Assembly (NCBI GenBank): GCA_045538735.1
Contig: JAZSRY010000028.1
Location: forward strand, 1-45,625
DNA length: 45,625 nucleotides
Source of the DNA: SIG459 sp045538735
Lineage (GTDB): Bacteria > Bacillota > Clostridia > Oscillospirales > Oscillospiraceae
Reading direction: 5' to 3'
In this document: positions 7,998 to 16,039 of the stretch, one piece after another
Layout: each line of letters starts with the position of its first letter
How positions within the stretch are numbered: the first letter of the stretch is position 1
Notes under the pieces: model-generated
What the model saw: only the letters and a program-made list of their open reading frames with translations
Database searches by the model: none
What the model was told of the DNA's origin: nothing
Made by a program: the position numbers and the translations under genes

Positions 7998-10900
7998 ACC
8001 TGTTCCTCGACTTCCTGAGATTCTACCTGATAAAGCTCATCGATTACGCTATTTAGTTCAGCGTTGATTGCTGTGATGGAGTGTTCCAAAACTGTACGAC
8101 GAGTGGCGTTAGGCGCAGAAGCTAATTGCTCTTTTAACTGCATGATGTTTTGCACCATCTCAACAATCTGCTGATGCTTGGCAACTTCGGTAGGATTTTC
8201 AAAATCAATCTTGTAAATAGGCAGGGTAGCAATAAACTGCTTTCCATGAGAATAGTAATCTCCCCTAAAGGTGCTTGCTCTACTTTTTACAAGGAGTTCC
8301 ATTAGCCAATGGTTCAAAATTGCCTGGATATAGAAAATGGATTCCTGAGAAGTAGTTTTCTTTTCTATGCCATAGAAAGGACCATTTCCTCCACCTGTAA
8401 AGACAACCATGTCATTATCATAGACATAATTTGAGCTTGTAGAAAGCACAGGCCAAACGAGATGTTCTCCTGCAAGGAAACGTCTTAAAGATTGACTGCG
8501 TCCGAACGCAAACCAATTTTCAGTCGTGCGTCCAGGCATATTGCGTTCATCCAGCTTATCTTTGAAGCGATTCAAATATGCTAACGCATGAGGGAAATCC
8601 TCTGTCATTTCTGCCAAACTATATAGAACCGGTCTTCCGTTTACCGCCTTGTACGGGAATATGATGTAGCTATTTGCTTCAATTTTCTCGTAACTGACAA
8701 GTTGTGTGTCATATATACTTTTACGCAGAATTCCTTTCTCTATCTGGAACTCACGCCCCTGTCTATCGTGCGAGTAAATGAAATTCTCGTCTTCACGATC
8801 AGCGTGAATGATATAGATCTGGTCAGCACTTGTTTGAACACCAACAAAAATGTCGACCAAAGTGGAAAGGGAAACGCAAGATTGCGAAATCTCTTCCAAA
8901 TGTGCAACGATATTTTGCGGCAAGAACGACCACGGCTGACTACTAATGTAAGCAGCCGGATAGGTCAAGCATTCTGTATCATGATTGAACAAGAACCGAT
9001 TCCAATCCTGAACAAAGCCAAATTGGAATTCTTCATAGCCTTGCTTAGATAATACCAAAATGCAGGTATAAGTGCTTCTGTTTTCAAAAACTTGATGAGT
9101 TCCGAAATGCAGAATTTTCTTAACGCTGGAATTGGAAGAAAGCAATTCTCTCAATTTAGCGCCTGACTTGATATTCATAAACTTGTGCGGGACGATATAA
9201 CCCAGCATTCCGCCATCGTTTAACAGTGCAAGTCCTTTTTCAATAAACAGATAATACTTATCGAGTGTATCAGTTTGTGCGGTTACATAGGGAGAATGGC
9301 TGCTCTTATAAAAATCATACTCTTCTCGGGAATAGTGCACCATATTCTGCACACGAATATAGGGCGGATTACCGATAATTGCATCAAACTTTTGGTTGCC
9401 AAACTCAGCATTCCAATCGAACATCTTTAACTTGTTCATCAAGGAAATATTCTGATAAACAGATCGATCAAAACGTGCATAAGCCATATTCACAAGGCTG
9501 TTACCATTTTTGATGTTCTCGTCCAAATTAGGAAGGATACGTTGATTAGTACGCTGATGAAAAGCTTCTGCCTCCTCTAAGGACGAATTTTCCAACGCCT
9601 TTAGCAGCAAGCTAAACTTTGATACTTCTACAGCCAGAGGGTCAATATCAACGCCGAAGATGTTATTTTTCAAAATGGAGCGTTTTTTCTCGTAAGAAAG
9701 TATATAGTTAGTACTGCCAGCCAGTTGATAAATATCACCTCTTCGCTCAGCATTTTCTCTATCATGGTTTCGATAATACTCAATATGATAGTTTACAATG
9801 TATTCAAATGCCGACAGCAAGAAGTTGCCAGACCCGCAGCAAATATCTGCAATGCGATACTGAGCTACTTCTTCGGGAGTTTTATTTTCATACAGAGGAC
9901 GGAGCGTTTCTTCGATAATAATATCGGTGATGTTTTTGGGGGTGTTGACTGCACCCTGGGAGTCAACTACTTCAGGCTTTTCTTGCGTCTCAATATGTCC
10001 ATCTTCTCGAATTACAAGAGCCTCATCCAAGAACAGTTCATAAATCTGACCAATAATATACGGATCAATTACACCAAACTCATAGGAGTTATTGGGGTAG
10101 TACAGGCTTTGGAATATCTCAATGATAACCGCATCAGACACAGTAAGGCGATCTTCTTCTAAGAGTTCAAATAATCCAGAATCATACTTCTGATCTGCCG
10201 CAGCGAACATTGTCCTTAGATCTTGGTATGTCGTAATAGCCTTCAGCGACTCATAATTCTCGAAACATCTATCCTCACAAATACGAAGGAAAATTGTTCT
10301 ATTAAGCACTCGTTGAACAAAAATATTGAGTGTTTCTACATCAACATTTGGATTGTTGCGCAGAATATCCTCGCCAAGCATCATTCGCCATGCTCTAATC
10401 TGATCCAAGAAATACTGATCGAACGGTTCACGACGAAGAGCTCCCTGAATGTTACCGAAATGGCGCTCAAACTGTCCGGTCAAGACTGCTTCTTTGGACA
10501 GCATGTTGTAAATTTCCTCAAAACGTTCCACGTACTCGTCGAAGTGGTAGTGAGCAATCATTGCGACACCAATGTCATCGCCTTCTCTCGGACGAACAGA
10601 ACAATCATAGATATATAGATCGGTGAAATTGGTCAACACTGAGACTTTTAAGTTTCCGCTCCATCCATATCTGCGCAGCTGGAATGCAGGAGCTGCATCG
10701 ATAGTAAGGTTTACCGCAGGTTTCTTTGTCTCAAGAAAATACAGGACTTCCGTGCCTACCTTGAAAGAATAATCTGGTTTTTTGCTGCGATGGATGCCAT
10801 CTTCCTCTACAACTACGGTAGCCTCATGGGTAACTTCACGCAGGTGTTGTGGCAATCCACGCTCGTTATCTACATCCCATCCAAGGAGTTTGAAGAAGCG

Positions 10901-11029
10901 GTTTACAAAATCAACACGGACTTGAGTCTCGTTATAGGTTGCTCTCTGGAATTGCGGATAATTATCACTGTAAGTCTGAACAAGCTCGGCAACTTGTTCG
11001 GTTAGAGTAGCCAGCATCTCTGGTGTCAT
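7994..11029 (-). CDS. Type IIG (Eco57I-like) restriction nuclease-methyltransferase fusion
   Basis: 1011 residues. The N-terminal about 150 residues contain a PD-(D/E)xK nuclease signature: PD at 85-86 and ETK at 100-102. A helical linker follows, then motif X NTPK (about 362-365), SAM motif I IADICCGSGNF (393-403), FGVDIDP (458-464) and catalytic NPPY (554-557), followed by a long C-terminal region that probably reads the target. This order is that of type IIG / Eco57I-type enzymes, which cut and methylate with one polypeptide. It starts in an ATGA overlap with the XRE gene and ends in an ATGA overlap with the second methyltransferase, giving a tight three-gene operon. A BREX PglX protein was considered, but the N-terminal nuclease and the lack of other brx genes argue against it. 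Confidence 0.88.
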   Translation of the reverse strand: MTPEMLATLTEQVAELVQTYSDNYPQFQRATYNETQVRVDFVNRFFKLLGWDVDNERGLPQHLREVTHEATVVVEEDGIHRSKKPDYSFKVGTEVLYFLETKKPAVNLTIDAAPAFQLRRYGWSGNLKVSVLTNFTDLYIYDCSVRPREGDDIGVAMIAHYHFDEYVERFEEIYNMLSKEAVLTGQFERHFGNIQGALRREPFDQYFLDQIRAWRMMLGEDILRNNPNVDVETLNIFVQRVLNRTIFLRICEDRCFENYESLKAITTYQDLRTMFAAADQKYDSGLFELLEEDRLTVSDAVIIEIFQSLYYPNNSYEFGVIDPYIIGQIYELFLDEALVIREDGHIETQEKPEVVDSQGAVNTPKNITDIIIEETLRPLYENKTPEEVAQYRIADICCGSGNFLLSAFEYIVNYHIEYYRNHDRENAERRGDIYQLAGSTNYILSYEKKRSILKNNIFGVDIDPLAVEVSKFSLLLKALENSSLEEAEAFHQRTNQRILPNLDENIKNGNSLVNMAYARFDRSVYQNISLMNKLKMFDWNAEFGNQKFDAIIGNPPYIRVQNMVHYSREEYDFYKSSHSPYVTAQTDTLDKYYLFIEKGLALLNDGGMLGYIVPHKFMNIKSGAKLRELLSSNSSVKKILHFGTHQVFENRSTYTCILVLSKQGYEEFQFGFVQDWNRFLFNHDTECLTYPAAYISSQPWSFLPQNIVAHLEEISQSCVSLSTLVDIFVGVQTSADQIYIIHADREDENFIYSHDRQGREFQIEKGILRKSIYDTQLVSYEKIEANSYIIFPYKAVNGRPVLYSLAEMTEDFPHALAYLNRFKDKLDERNMPGRTTENWFAFGRSQSLRRFLAGEHLVWPVLSTSSNYVYDNDMVVFTGGGNGPFYGIEKKTTSQESIFYIQAILNHWLMELLVKSRASTFRGDYYSHGKQFIATLPIYKIDFENPTEVAKHQQIVEMVQNIMQLKEQLASAPNATRRTVLEHSITAINAELNSVIDELYQVESQEVEEQV

Positions 11030-11247
11030 TTCTGCAATTCCTCGCTTTCTGGTAAAAAATCTACAACATCGCCTACATTACAATTCAGCGTAGAACAAAT
11101 TTTGCTTAAACTCTCCATGGACACAAATTCGTTTCTGCCCATCTTTGCCAGAACATTGAAGCTAATGCCAGAGGCGTCTTTTAAATCTGTTCTATTCATT
11201 TTTTTATCTATAAGTAGTTTCCAAAGTTTATCGTAACTGACAGACAT
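11026..11247 (-). CDS. Small XRE-family regulator of the restriction cassette
   Basis: 73 residues, a single Cro/CI helix-turn-helix of the YozG type (YDKLWKLLIDKKMNRTDLKDASG..., with VLAKMGRNEFVSMESLSKICSTLNC). It is comparable to controller (C) proteins that delay nuclease expression, although it belongs to the broader small XRE group. It overlaps the nuclease-methyltransferase gene by four bases. It strongly resembles the regulator at 5912-6127, suggesting that both cassettes came with the same style of control. Confidence 0.9.
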   Translation of the reverse strand: MSVSYDKLWKLLIDKKMNRTDLKDASGISFNVLAKMGRNEFVSMESLSKICSTLNCNVGDVVDFLPESEELQK

Positions 11248-11280
11248 GGCAAGTCTCCATTCGACATCATAATATGTAAC

Positions 11281-11333
11281 ATAATAGCATGGAACACACG
11301 AATTTTCAAGTACATCTCCCGAAAACGTGAGAT
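11281..11333 (-). promoter_or_regulatory. Promoter and upstream palindrome of the restriction operon
   Basis: On the minus strand TTGAAA (11304-11309), 17 bases, TATTAT (11281-11286), 33 bases upstream of the XRE start. Just upstream lies an imperfect palindrome ATCTC-c-CG-AAAA-CG-t-GAGAT (11314-11333), a candidate operator or activator site. The remaining bases up to 11496 contain no gene that I can support. Confidence 0.7.
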
Positions 11334-11496
11334 ATACTTAAACCATAATGAGAACACTGCTATTAATTATAATGGGTGTTTCTAAACCTGTATCTTCTTC
11401 CGGATTTCAAAATGGTTTTTGGTCAATAAAACAGTAGTAAAGGCAAGATTCGTTTTTTGAGGAGCGATTAGTATGGAATAAGCTACGAAACCAGTT

Positions 11497-11535
11497 GTGG
11501 CCATAACTGCACTCGTAGAGTACAATTATGGCCAC
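11497..11535. other. Long hairpin just downstream of the ClpX-like gene
   Basis: GTGGCCATAA pairs with TTATGGCCAC, and the interior continues to pair (TG/CA, ACTC/GAGT) with two mismatches around a three-base loop, giving a stem of about 18 positions. It begins 11 bases past the stop codon of the ClpX-like gene. No T run follows on either strand, so it is not a standard intrinsic terminator; an RNA-stabilising 3' structure or a protein-binding site are alternatives. Confidence 0.5.
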
Positions 11536-11546
11536 GATTGAATTCA

Positions 11547-13079
11547 TCATCTGTTGATTTCAAAAAACACTTTAGTGCTATTGTATTCTTCCAGCATCTT
11601 TTGGCTGATTTTGTTCAAGGCAGCCAGAAGTTTAGAGGAAGTATTCAAAGTAAAACGCGAAATAAAGGCTGCGTAGTAGCCTGCAAGAATCCCTTTCCTC
11701 TCATCCACCTTCATGCCGTCCTTCATCATAATATCAAAGGTCGAGTCCTCGTTAAAACTGGACTTATGAACCGTTTTTGCGAGTTTGATCAACGATTCAA
11801 AGCAAAAATCTTCGGGATTGGTATTGTGCTTCAAATAATAAATACAGCAGTTGAGGAAACTATACAGTTCACCGTGGCTGTTCTGGTCGCCATCGGTGCC
11901 GTCATAGATTCTACACAACTTGTTAGTCATAGCCGTGACAGACGATGCCTTGAGCATATACGGCGTGGAAAAATCAACAGAAAGTTCGGAGGAAACATAG
12001 TCTAAGACTTCAGTAGCGTCCGGATCCAGTACGGAATACTGTCTGACACCCTTCTCATATCGCACAAAGCATTCCCCGTTTACGGCATCCAGAAGAACTC
12101 TGCTGATCTTCGCATCACGATCTATCGCCGACATTGCTTCTCGCATCAAGTCGTTAATCAAGGGGTTGATTGCGCGAGCTCCCGTAGTGCTATTCATACA
12201 GTTGCTGGCAATAGTCTTCACACTTTCCTCAGTCATAGCAAAATCTACGCCATACAAAGAGGAAAAGTAGTTGGAGTATCGACGAGAAATGCTACCATTA
12301 TCAGCAATCAAAAGTTGTCTGTAGTCCTCCAACTCCATGGGGGAAATGCTGATAATAGAACCGATTCGTCCGATGAGTTCAGTCATCATTCCGTACTTCA
12401 CGAGATCTTGCGGAGTCGCTTGTTTCATCACTTCGGCAGTAGTCATCTCCTTCTCATTGTGTTTAGTGGAAAACCCCATTGCAGCCTTGCAATTCAAACG
12501 ACTACGGATAATCTCGTCCAAGCCAGAAAATGCACCCACAAGAAGAATCGTCCAACGACTACTGTCAAACGATACGGCTTCACGGTTATTGGAGCCTTCT
12601 GCGACAATGGGATCACCACCAAACAGCTGAAGAAGATTTTCTTGCGCTGCGGACTGATCGTATTGCGTACCCCAATGCCGGAGCTTGTCTGCTTCATCGA
12701 TTACGATGATCGAGCGCTCAAACATAGCATCATCTTTTGCGGAATTTTTCGCCGCAAGCAATCGCTGGCTCAAGGAGACTCCCTTCCACCCCTCGTGACA
12801 CAACGAGCTACCATCGACCCAAACAACATTCGTTTTGCAGATTTTTGCCATTTCTCTCAGCAGAAAACTTTTACCTTGACCCGACGGCGCAACTACAATA
12901 GCGCTCTGGTAAGGGAGATGCGTAGCAGAGTAACCATTGTCCATCAGGTAGTTCTTTTTCATATGATAGCTGAACAGTTCGGCAAGATTTCTGGCGTAGG
13001 ATTCCTGGCAAGGAAGCGGTGCGATATGTTCCATAGTGCGCTGATACAACTCATCAGCGGTCATGTAATTTCTCCCCAT
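11547..13079 (-). CDS. ClpX-like AAA+ unfoldase lacking the zinc domain
   Basis: 510 residues. The AAA+ core aligns with ClpX: Walker A region APSGQGKS (64-71; the usual first Gly is Ala), pore-1 loop GWKG (97-100; ClpX has GYVG), Walker B IIVIDEADK (124-132), GAFSGLDEIIRSR (192-204 region), MGF (201-203) at the position of the ClpP-docking IGF loop, then ATPQDLVKYGMMTELIGRI (221-239) and sensor-2 GARAI (300-304). The N-terminal C4 zinc domain of housekeeping ClpX is absent, and about 150 extra C-terminal residues are present. ATG at 13079 has a GGGGG ribosome site; longer readings would overlap clpP. It lies 13 bases after the ClpP gene, in one operon. Inferred role: dedicated unfoldase feeding the neighbouring ClpP. 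Confidence 0.85.
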   Translation of the reverse strand: MGRNYMTADELYQRTMEHIAPLPCQESYARNLAELFSYHMKKNYLMDNGYSATHLPYQSAIVVAPSGQGKSFLLREMAKICKTNVVWVDGSSLCHEGWKGVSLSQRLLAAKNSAKDDAMFERSIIVIDEADKLRHWGTQYDQSAAQENLLQLFGGDPIVAEGSNNREAVSFDSSRWTILLVGAFSGLDEIIRSRLNCKAAMGFSTKHNEKEMTTAEVMKQATPQDLVKYGMMTELIGRIGSIISISPMELEDYRQLLIADNGSISRRYSNYFSSLYGVDFAMTEESVKTIASNCMNSTTGARAINPLINDLMREAMSAIDRDAKISRVLLDAVNGECFVRYEKGVRQYSVLDPDATEVLDYVSSELSVDFSTPYMLKASSVTAMTNKLCRIYDGTDGDQNSHGELYSFLNCCIYYLKHNTNPEDFCFESLIKLAKTVHKSSFNEDSTFDIMMKDGMKVDERKGILAGYYAAFISRFTLNTSSKLLAALNKISQKMLEEYNSTKVFFEINR

Positions 13080-13092
13080 ATTGAATACCCCC

Positions 13093-13668
13093 TTACTCGA
13101 TAATGACATCAATGAGTCCGTACTCTTTAGCCTGAGAGCTATCCATGTAGTTATCTCGCTCGCAGGCTTCACTAACTTCGCTGAATTCCCTGCCAGAGTG
13201 TTTGGCAAGGATACGGGTCAGTCGTTCTTTGGTTTTCATCATGTGATCGACATGAATCTTCATGTCCGTTGCCTGACCTTGCGTTCCACCCAAAGGTTGA
13301 TGAATCATCACTTCGCTATTCGGCAAGGCATAGCGTTTACCCTTAGCTCCTGCGCTAAGGAGGACCGCACCCATGGACGCTGCCATGCCTACGCAAATAG
13401 TAGATACATCACACTTGATGTACTGCATCGTGTCATAAATGGCGAGACCCGCAGTCACAGATCCGCCGGGACTGTTGATGTAGAATTGAATGTCTTTTCC
13501 AGGGTCTTGTGCTTCCAAATAAAGCATCTGGGCAATGATCAAACTTGCGGTAGTATTCGTGACTTCTTCGCCCAGAAAAATAATTCGATCTTCAAGAAGA
13601 CAACTGAAAATGTCCGACACTCGTTCGTAATTGTTTTTCATAGTAGTGACAAAAGGCATATTAGGCAT
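13093..13668 (-). CDS. clpP: ClpP-like serine protease of the accessory module
   Basis: 191 residues, full ClpP length. The catalytic triad is complete with family spacing: Ser98 in GMAASMG, His123 in MIHQPLGG and Asp172 in CERDNYM; the Ser-His and His-Asp distances (25 and 49) equal those of E. coli ClpP. It also has the INSPGGSV oxyanion region (64-71). ATG 13668 is preceded by AAGGAGG. It begins 14 bases after the small membrane gene and is followed 13 bases later by the ClpX-like gene. It is not in the usual tig-clpP-clpX setting, and the neighbours are mobile, so this is probably a dedicated copy beside a housekeeping clpP elsewhere. Confidence 0.95.
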   Translation of the reverse strand: MPNMPFVTTMKNNYERVSDIFSCLLEDRIIFLGEEVTNTTASLIIAQMLYLEAQDPGKDIQFYINSPGGSVTAGLAIYDTMQYIKCDVSTICVGMAASMGAVLLSAGAKGKRYALPNSEVMIHQPLGGTQGQATDMKIHVDHMMKTKERLTRILAKHSGREFSEVSEACERDNYMDSSQAKEYGLIDVIIE

Positions 13669-13682
13669 TTTTTATTTCCTCC

Positions 13683-13895
13683 TTAACGGTTTTTCTTAAA
13701 AACATCTGTTACCATGCGAATGATACTAATGATCCACGCAACTCCTGCGAGAGATACCACCGTTCCAGTAACACCTGCACTTGCTCCAAGCATCTCGCAC
13801 AAAAACCAGGGGAGCAGTACGATCTCCAGTTTGAGCAAGGTGATAACATTGAACAAGAGTCCGATAAGCGAGAGCATGATTCCAACGATTTCCAT
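13683..13895 (-). CDS. Small hydrophobic membrane protein
   Basis: 70 residues, almost entirely hydrophobic with two or three predicted membrane segments (about 4-34 and 38-62) and a short basic tail (KKNR). AAGGAGG lies 7 bases upstream of ATG 13895, and the stop is 14 bases before clpP, so it is the first gene of the membrane protein-ClpP-ClpX operon. No family is recognised. It could anchor the protease at the membrane, act as a holin-like effector, or be the protease's substrate; the sequence alone does not distinguish these. Confidence 0.85.
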   Translation of the reverse strand: MEIVGIMLSLIGLLFNVITLLKLEIVLLPWFLCEMLGASAGVTGTVVSLAGVAWIISIIRMVTDVFKKNR

Positions 13896-13943
13896 AGGGG
13901 CCTCCTTCTGAATTGTTTTGGTGTGATTTACTTGTATTTACTG

Positions 13944-13988
13944 TAACACACCCTTTTTCTCGAGTTCGCCAAGTGGCGAACTCGAGAA
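13944..13988 (-). promoter_or_regulatory. Promoter region with 15-base-arm palindrome, ClpP operon
   Basis: A perfect palindrome with arms of 15 bases and a two-base centre spans 13957-13988; its core is TTCGCCA-N2-TGGCGAA. On the minus strand it is followed after 11 bases by GGGTG-N2-TTA, about 50 bases before the first start codon. No T run follows, so it is not an intrinsic terminator of the upstream AAA gene. The same core, spacing and GGGTG-N2-TTA recur before the other minus-strand gene of the module (15304-15340). Confidence 0.7.
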
Positions 13989-13998
13989 GTGAAATTCT

Positions 13999-15264
13999 TC
14001 AGTCCAGCGCAAGCAGTCTTTCGGGGATGATGTCTGCAAGGGTGATGCAGGTTCCAATCGAATGATTATCTTCATAATTGACAGAGTGCTGGGTGTGGAG
14101 TTCATCGCTCACATTTCGGGCGTATCTACCATTACCAAAGTTGCAACGTTCTCTCTGGCAAAGTTGGATTTTCTGAGCAAACAAGTTAAGTAGGAAGGGT
14201 TTTGCATCTTCGGCAAGGGTATGTCCTCGTTTTTTCAGATTGATTTCCAAAATCTGCAACAGTTGGTTGCTATTGTAATCCGCAAACTCCAATTTAATGG
14301 GAACTCTGGATCTCAAGCCAGGATTCATGTCAAACAAACGCTCAATTTCATCTTCGTAGCCTGCGAAAATAACAACAGTTTCAGAATAGTTGTTTTCAAG
14401 ATGCGTCAACAGCGTAGTAACAGCTTCCATAGCGTATCCAGACTTATCAGAACTACCTGCGCAACTTGCCAATGCGTATGCTTCATCAATGAAAATCAAG
14501 CCACCGGCTGCCTGCTTAAACAGCTCGTTAACAACAAGTGGAGTTTCACCCAGATACTTTCCTTGAAGTGCATTTGCGTTGATTTCAACATACCGGGGCT
14601 TTTTGATAATGCCCGCATCATACAAAATCGCAGCCATTGCCTTTGCAACGGTAGTTTTTCCCGTACCAGGACTTCCAACAAAGCGACAGTGCATGACATT
14701 TTTCTGAGATGCACCACCGTGTTTCTTTTCGTAAGCAATTCTTGCTCGGACACGCTTGAGTTGTTCTTTCACAGACTCAAGTCCGATCATGTTGTCCAAC
14801 TCGTGGGCATCTTCCTTTTTGATTTTTTGAACATCGAATTTACGAACAGGCATCAGATCTCCCAGGCTGGTTCCATTGTGACCGTAGTCCCTCTGTTGCT
14901 CGTTTCTAATGCTTTCCTCCGCAATCTTATCCGTGTATTTCAAACGCAGTTCTGCCTTGCGCTGCATAAGATGGCGGTTTTGCTGAATCTTTGCGGTCAC
15001 ATCCGAGACCTTATCGTTAAGAGCCTCCTTAATAGTGGAAAGTACAATAAGACCAATAATGCAAATGCCCAAAATAATCATATCCTGGATGCCGGGAGAT
15101 ACCTTGATGTCTTTATACACAGAAATGTGGTTCCAAACCCTCACGCCAGAAAAAGCGAGCAATGCAAAGAAGCTCATCAGACGCATGGCCTGCAAAATCC
15201 GAAAAGCGAGCAATTTGCAATAGAGAGGGAACGAAGTGACATTCTGTTCTTTCTTTTCATCCAT
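13999..15264 (-). CDS. Membrane-anchored CbbX/SpoVK-type AAA+ ATPase
   Basis: 421 residues. Two hydrophobic segments (about 27-43 and 60-78) form an N-terminal membrane hairpin, then a helical charged linker, then an AAA+ domain: GLESVKEQL (161-169), Walker A GSPGTGKT (197-204), pore loop GKYLGET (235-241), Walker B LIFIDEAY (256-263), arginine-finger region NPGLRSR (314-320) and a C-terminal NGRYARN element. This set is that of the CbbX/SpoVK/EccA group, ring ATPases that remodel partner proteins. ATG 15264 is preceded by AAAGGAGAA; longer frames lack a ribosome site. It has its own promoter region with the shared palindrome. Membrane anchoring is unusual for CbbX types and suggests action at the inner face of the membrane with the small membrane protein. 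Confidence 0.88.
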   Translation of the reverse strand: MDEKKEQNVTSFPLYCKLLAFRILQAMRLMSFFALLAFSGVRVWNHISVYKDIKVSPGIQDMIILGICIIGLIVLSTIKEALNDKVSDVTAKIQQNRHLMQRKAELRLKYTDKIAEESIRNEQQRDYGHNGTSLGDLMPVRKFDVQKIKKEDAHELDNMIGLESVKEQLKRVRARIAYEKKHGGASQKNVMHCRFVGSPGTGKTTVAKAMAAILYDAGIIKKPRYVEINANALQGKYLGETPLVVNELFKQAAGGLIFIDEAYALASCAGSSDKSGYAMEAVTTLLTHLENNYSETVVIFAGYEDEIERLFDMNPGLRSRVPIKLEFADYNSNQLLQILEINLKKRGHTLAEDAKPFLLNLFAQKIQLCQRERCNFGNGRYARNVSDELHTQHSVNYEDNHSIGTCITLADIIPERLLALD

Positions 15265-15303
15265 AGTTGATTCTCCTTTGATGTGTTCTTGATGACCTAA
15301 ATA

Positions 15304-15340
15304 TAAATCACCCAATTTTAAAAATTCGCCATGTGGCGAA
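15304..15340 (-). promoter_or_regulatory. Promoter region with shared palindrome, AAA gene
   Basis: Palindrome TTCGCCA-TG-TGGCGAA at 15325-15340; on the minus strand 11 bases later comes GGGTG-N2-TTA, 44 bases before the AAA start codon. Core, distance and downstream box match the site before the ClpP operon, which argues for one regulator or one special sigma factor controlling both. Confidence 0.7.
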
Positions 15341-15349
15341 ATGATAGTA

Positions 15350-15378
15350 TTGAGTTTTTCGGAGAACCGTGATACTTT
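15350..15378 (+). promoter_or_regulatory. Sigma-A-like promoter of the divergent gene
   Basis: TTGAGT (15350-15355), 17 bases, TACTTT (15373-15378), 18 bases before the start codon at 15397. The shared palindrome lies 9 bases upstream of the -35 box, so a protein bound there could act in both directions. Confidence 0.55.
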
Positions 15379-15396
15379 ATTAATGAGGTGATAAAA

Positions 15397-16026
15397 ATGG
15401 AAAACAGCCAAGCCGCAAACGAAAAAAAGGTATTCGATGCAATCCAAGAATTGAAGGACTGCATTTTCGGTCTAAAGCAGACATACACAGATTTCTGTTA
15501 TGAGCATACGGTAAAAGATGGCTGTAGCTCTTACATGATGAATACAGAAAAGCTCAACGATTTTGCAAATAAGCTATCAGAAACAGCGAAAGCAGTACGA
15601 TACTACAATGAATCATTCGATCCCATTTTGCCTGTGTTTTTTAAAGTCACGATCATGTTTTTGACCGCAGCCTGTAATCCAAGTGATTGGCTGTTTGTCA
15701 GCATCAGAAAAATAGGTGGAACAGTTTTTAAGACAGGTCCTAACGAAAAAAGCACCTTTGACATCATGGTGGAAACAGCTACACCAACCATAAATGACTA
15801 TTTTACAGACGGCTTGTTCTGGAAGGATTATGAATTATTCAATGCAAGTCTCACCGGCGTAGACTTATCAGATTTTGAGCAGTGTGTAAAACGAACTATT
15901 GAGCGATTTATAGACGAACACGAACTCAATGCTCTTGGCGATGATGTCGCAACCCAGAATTTTGTCGCAAGGATAAATAGAACTGCGGTAACTATTGCCA
16001 GAGATTTAAGACGATCTTCTCGCTGA
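15397..16026 (+). CDS. Unknown protein divergent from the AAA/ClpP module
   Basis: 209 residues, not recognised. It is largely helical, with charged N-terminal helices (about 1-75) and a central hydrophobic stretch LPVFFKVTIMFLTAACN (about 75-92) that could be a buried helix or a weak membrane segment. The C-terminus is again helical and ends in RDLRRSSR. ATG 15397 has GAGGTG eight bases upstream; a GTG nine bases earlier sits inside that site. Its promoter region is shared with the membrane AAA gene, and it is followed 13 bases later by another unknown gene in the same direction. Confidence 0.8.
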   Translation: MENSQAANEKKVFDAIQELKDCIFGLKQTYTDFCYEHTVKDGCSSYMMNTEKLNDFANKLSETAKAVRYYNESFDPILPVFFKVTIMFLTAACNPSDWLFVSIRKIGGTVFKTGPNEKSTFDIMVETATPTINDYFTDGLFWKDYELFNASLTGVDLSDFEQCVKRTIERFIDEHELNALGDDVATQNFVARINRTAVTIARDLRRSSR

Positions 16027-16039
16027 TAAGGGGTTGCTT

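Noticed and set aside
7994..11029. BREX PglX methyltransferase
   Set aside because: It has an N-terminal PD-ExK nuclease and none of the other BREX genes is nearby.
13093..13668. Housekeeping clpP
   Set aside because: No trigger factor or standard clpX beside it, the partner unfoldase lacks the zinc domain, and the setting is a mobile island.
13957..13988. Intrinsic terminator of the membrane AAA gene
   Set aside because: The palindrome has a two-base centre and no T run on the minus strand, and its core recurs in another promoter region, so an operator is more likely.
13957..13988. LexA (SOS) box
   Set aside because: The Gram-positive LexA box is CGAAC-N4-GTTCG; here the half-sites are in the opposite order (GTTCG ... 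CGAAC).
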